Part shown: positions 61,293 to 64,000 of the stretch, in pieces | Numbering within the stretch: the first letter of the stretch is position 1 | Layout: every line of letters begins with the position of its first letter | Source: MGBC120314 sp051877855 | GTDB lineage: Bacteria > Bacillota > Clostridia > Lachnospirales > Lachnospiraceae | Length of the DNA stretch: 64,000 nt | Direction of reading: 5' to 3' | NCBI GenBank assembly: GCA_051877855.1 | Contig: JBJEJH010000030.1 | Span: forward strand, 1 to 64,000 | Position numbers and translations under genes: made by a program | Notes under the pieces: model-generated | Told to the model about the DNA's origin: nothing | Seen by the model: only the letters and a program-made list of their open reading frames with translations | Databases searched by the model: none

Positions 61293-61910
61293 TTGAAAGT
61301 ATTTGAAAAACCATTAACTGCAGCCCAGGAAAAGGAATACCTTACGAGGTTAAGAGAAGGCGACAGGGATGCCGAAGAAATCTTGATTCGGAAGAATATG
61401 CGTTTGGTAGCCCATATGGTAAAGAAGTATTCCTCAAGTGATATGGAAAATGAAGATATGATATCCATAGGAACCATAGGACTGATTAAGGCAATCAAGA
61501 GTTATGATATGGATAAGGGAAGCAGGTTTGCTACCTATGCAGCTAAATGTATTGATAATGAGTTGTTGATGACACTGCGCAGTAATCGTAAACGGCGATG
61601 TGAGATTTCTTTAAATGAACCGATTGGAACGGACAAAGAAGGAAATGAAATCAGTCTCATGGATTTTCTGGAAAGTCAGGAAAAAGATGTTCATAAGGTC
61701 GTTGAATTAAATAGCGAGATACAATGGTTGTCCAATGCCCTTGAAAAAGAATTAAATGCCCGTGAACGACAGATTATAGGTCTTCGCTATGGACTTCTGG
61801 GAGGAAGGGAACGTACACAGCTTGAAATTGCTAAGATGCTTGGAATTTCGAGAAGCTATGTTAGCCGTATTGAGAAGAAAGCCCTGAATAAATTAAGATC
61901 CGGTTATTAA
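61293..61910 (+). CDS. sigK: SigK-like sporulation sigma factor without pro-sequence
   Basis: A 205-aa sigma factor closest in sequence to late mother-cell sigma-K: RKNMRLVAHMVKKY, EDMISIGTIGLIKAIKSYDM, FATYAAKCIDNELLMTLR, SLNEPIGTDKEGNEISLMD, and region 4 ERTQLEIAKMLGISRSYVSRIEKKAL. It starts with TTG (61293) after GAGGTG, only about 6 residues before the conserved KPL. The frame closes with TGA at 61281-61283. It lacks the roughly 20-residue pro-sequence of Bacillus sigma-K, as in C. difficile. No split (skin-type) is seen. Confidence 0.85.
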   Translation: MKVFEKPLTAAQEKEYLTRLREGDRDAEEILIRKNMRLVAHMVKKYSSSDMENEDMISIGTIGLIKAIKSYDMDKGSRFATYAAKCIDNELLMTLRSNRKRRCEISLNEPIGTDKEGNEISLMDFLESQEKDVHKVVELNSEIQWLSNALEKELNARERQIIGLRYGLLGGRERTQLEIAKMLGISRSYVSRIEKKALNKLRSGY

Positions 61911-61961
61911 AAGTGCATTATGGATTGATTTAGATAAGGATATACCAGGTGGAATGGAGTC

Positions 61962-63821
61962 ATGATGACAATGAACGAGAATAATAAGGTAGAATCAAAT
62001 AGGAATTCAAAAGCTTTCATACAGGCAAGAATAGCAAAAGTGCGTGAATTTATGACAAACGATGGGGTCAGTCTTTATATGGTGACCTCATCGGACTATC
62101 ATGATTCGGAATATCCGGATCAATATTTTTCTACAAGAAAATATTTGTCCGGATTTACGGGATCGGCAGGAACTTTGGTGATTGGAACGGATACTGCAGT
62201 GCTTTTTACGGATGGTCGATATTTTGTACAAGCAGAACGTGAGCTTATGGGAACCGGAATTGAATTGATGCGCATGGGGGTGGAGGGAATCCCCTCTCTT
62301 GAGAATTATATTGAAGAACATTGGCGCGAAAAGACGAATTTTGCCGTGGATACAAGAACCATCACGGCGAAGGATGGCGTGGCTTATGGGAAAATTGCAG
62401 AAAAGAAGGGAATGGAAGGAATTCTTTTCAGAGCGTATGCGGAAGAATTGTGGAATCGTGAAGAGGGAAACTTAAAACGGCCACCTCTTTCAAAGGAACC
62501 TGCCTTTGAATTGGAATTGTGTTATGCCGGAGAAAGCCGCAAAGATAAACTGGCACGTGTCCGCAAATTTATGGAAGAACAACATGCAATGGGGCATATT
62601 CTCAGTACGCTGGATGATATCGCATGGCTTCTTAACATTCGCGGCAATGATATTTTTGCCAATCCTATGGTACTGTCTTATTTTTACTTAAATATGGAAC
62701 AGGGAATCTGGTTTGTAGATAAGTCCAAAGTTTCTGCGGAACTGGAACAGCATTTAATGGAGGATGGAATTATCCTGCAGGATTATGAAAGGTTCGATTC
62801 TTTCGTGGAAGAGATTGCAGAGGGCAGTGTGCTCTATGATTTTTCCCATATCAATTATCGGATCTATTCATCCATTGGAAAGAATATCCGGCGTGTTGAA
62901 ATGGAAAATCCGGAGATTCTTATGAAGGCGGTGAAGAATCCTTTGGAGTGTGAAAATGAACGACGGGCTCATATTAAGGATGGTGTTGCTGTGACGAAGT
63001 TCATTTACTGGTTAAAGAATGCTGTCAAATCAAGGATAATTGATGAAGTTCAGGCGGCGGATTACCTGGAGGAACTTCGAAGGACACAGGAAGGTTATAT
63101 CGAACCAAGTTTTACAACCATCAGTGCTTACAATGCCAATGCTGCGATGATGCATTATAATCCATATGCCAATGAGCCGGCAAAGCTTTATCCGGAGGGA
63201 ATTCTTCTTGTGGATTCCGGCGGGCAGTATTATGAGGGAACCACGGATATCACGAGAACCATTGCGTTGGGACCGGTACCGGAAGTGATTAAAATCCATT
63301 ATACGGCGGTGCTGCGTGGGATGTTAAATCTTTCGGCGGCCAAGTTCCTGAAAGGATGTATCGGTATGAATCTGGATATTCTTGCCAGAGGACCATTGTG
63401 GGAGATGGGACTGGATTACCGTTGCGGAACCGGTCATGGGGTCGGATATTTGCTTGGGGTTCATGAAGCGCCCAATGGATTCCGGTGGAAGAAGGTGCCT
63501 GAGCGGGATGACGGGTGCGTTCTTCAACCGGGAATGATTACTACCAATGAGCCGGGAGTTTATATTGAGGGTAGTCATGGAATTCGTATTGAAAATGAGC
63601 TTTTAACCGTTGAAGCAGAAAAGAATGAGTACGGGCAATTTCTGTGTTTTGAAACCTTGACGATGGCTCCGATTGAAATGGAACTGGTACGTCTGGAACA
63701 GATGACTGCCGGGGAAATTTCACTGCTTCGAAAGTATCAGAAAAAGGTTTATGACACAATTTCGTCATATTTAACAGATGAAGAAAAAACTTGGCTTTAC
63801 AGTGTTTGTTGTGACTTTTGA
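61962..63821 (+). CDS. Xaa-Pro aminopeptidase family protein (M24B)
   Basis: A 619-aa enzyme of the long aminopeptidase P type: two N-terminal creatinase-like domains (KYLSGFTGSAGTLVIG; IAWLLNIRGNDI) and the pita-bread domain with metal ligands in LVDSGGQYYEGTTDITRT, GTGHGVGYLLGVHE and NEPGVYIEGSHGIRIENE. It removes N-terminal residues before Pro. Start is one of ATG 61962, 61965 or 61971 behind GGAATGGAG. Confidence 0.93.
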   Translation: MMTMNENNKVESNRNSKAFIQARIAKVREFMTNDGVSLYMVTSSDYHDSEYPDQYFSTRKYLSGFTGSAGTLVIGTDTAVLFTDGRYFVQAERELMGTGIELMRMGVEGIPSLENYIEEHWREKTNFAVDTRTITAKDGVAYGKIAEKKGMEGILFRAYAEELWNREEGNLKRPPLSKEPAFELELCYAGESRKDKLARVRKFMEEQHAMGHILSTLDDIAWLLNIRGNDIFANPMVLSYFYLNMEQGIWFVDKSKVSAELEQHLMEDGIILQDYERFDSFVEEIAEGSVLYDFSHINYRIYSSIGKNIRRVEMENPEILMKAVKNPLECENERRAHIKDGVAVTKFIYWLKNAVKSRIIDEVQAADYLEELRRTQEGYIEPSFTTISAYNANAAMMHYNPYANEPAKLYPEGILLVDSGGQYYEGTTDITRTIALGPVPEVIKIHYTAVLRGMLNLSAAKFLKGCIGMNLDILARGPLWEMGLDYRCGTGHGVGYLLGVHEAPNGFRWKKVPERDDGCVLQPGMITTNEPGVYIEGSHGIRIENELLTVEAEKNEYGQFLCFETLTMAPIEMELVRLEQMTAGEISLLRKYQKKVYDTISSYLTDEEKTWLYSVCCDF

Positions 63822-63886
63822 CATAAAAATATGAATTTTTTGTTAAAAGATTGGTTAGTTTTATTTACTTTTTTTGATATTTTATA

Positions 63887-63915
63887 TTGCAAAAAATATG
63901 TGTCTAATATATAAT
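63887..63915 (+). promoter_or_regulatory. Promoter of the last (partial) gene
   Basis: TTGCAA (63887-63892) and TATAAT (63910-63915) with a 17-bp spacer. Confidence 0.6.
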
Positions 63916-63960
63916 GAAAGGCGTTAGTAATGTTTATTATTTGAAGGAATGGTGAGAAAA

Positions 63961-64000
63961 ATGGCAACAAAGAAAGTAGAGGCTGTTAAGCCGGTTCAGG
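63961..64000 (+). CDS. Start of an unknown gene (partial)
   Basis: ATG 63961 opens a frame MATKKVEAVKPVQ that runs off the window. The SD is GGAATGGTGAG. Lys/Ala-rich starts of this kind occur in small Lachnospiraceae proteins, but too little is visible to assign a family. Confidence 0.6.
   Translation, partial: MATKKVEAVKPVQ

Overview
The window is chromosomal DNA from a low-to-mid GC, endospore-forming Clostridia, most likely a Lachnospiraceae. The basis is the presence of spoIIGA, sigE, sigG, a sigK homologue, spoIID and a spoVB-like gene, Bacillus/Clostridium gene orders (yicC-remA-gmk-rpoZ; rimO-pgsA-cinA; infC-rpmI-rplT; ireB-ruvX-yrzB...mltG-trmR-trhP), strong SD sequences, TTG/GTG/ATT starts, tRNA genes without an encoded CCA, and a DUF5688 gene. 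Genes are dense and mostly on the + strand. I see no prophage, insertion sequence, CRISPR array or rRNA operon.

Layout. 1-3.4 kb: the 3' end of ftsZ, then spoIIGA-sigE behind a Spo0A-type promoter, with sigG inverted and convergent. 3.4-6.9 kb: ylmC, nrdR, yqeG, aroE, aroK, efp. 7-12.3 kb: a spoVB-like flippase (-), a cysteine desulfurase coupled to mnmA, and a GH13 enzyme. 12.4-15.9 kb: glycolytic gap, pgk and tpiA, each preceded by a Rex-like palindrome. 16-24.9 kb: an sbcD/sbcC-like pair, yicC-remA-gmk-rpoZ, rimO-pgsA-cinA, and DUF5688. 24.9-33.6 kb: tRNA-Arg(CCG), a membrane-anchored unknown, rluF, ligA, rqcH (-), the infC-rpmI-rplT operon with a leader attenuator, and a membrane sulfatase-fold protein. 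33.7-39.1 kb: tRNA-Asn, a 126-bp palindromic element, ansA, a trigger-factor-like lipoprotein, uppP, an RpiB/LacAB isomerase (-), a sigma-like protein without region 4, and a 6S RNA. 39.2-46.8 kb: spoIID, yihY (-), a phosphoesterase, and a cobalamin riboswitch with a three-gene ABC transporter. 46.9-54.3 kb: scpA, scpB, an M18 peptidase, prmA-rsmE, a second cysteine desulfurase with thiI, and a His-less HPr-like gene (-). 54.4-64 kb: mtaB, ireB-ruvX-yrzB, RNase J, ylbF, a short mltG-like gene, trmR-trhP, a sigK-like gene without a pro-sequence, an M24 peptidase, and the start of another gene.

How the genes work together. The dominant themes are sporulation transcription control (sigE, sigG and sigK homologues within 64 kb), tRNA modification (MnmA, ThiI, MtaB, TrmR, TrhP, with two dedicated cysteine desulfurases), translation, and redox-linked glycolysis. 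Most of the window is core genome. The less ordinary items are an ATT start codon on spoIIGA, a sigma-like protein with degenerate DNA-contact regions beside the 6S RNA gene, Rex-like operators on all three glycolytic genes, a 20-bp-arm palindromic element next to tRNA-Asn, and several reduced family members (His-less HPr, MltG without catalytic domain, lipoprotein FKBP/trigger factor). All coordinates and motif matches were read by eye; no search or folding program was run.
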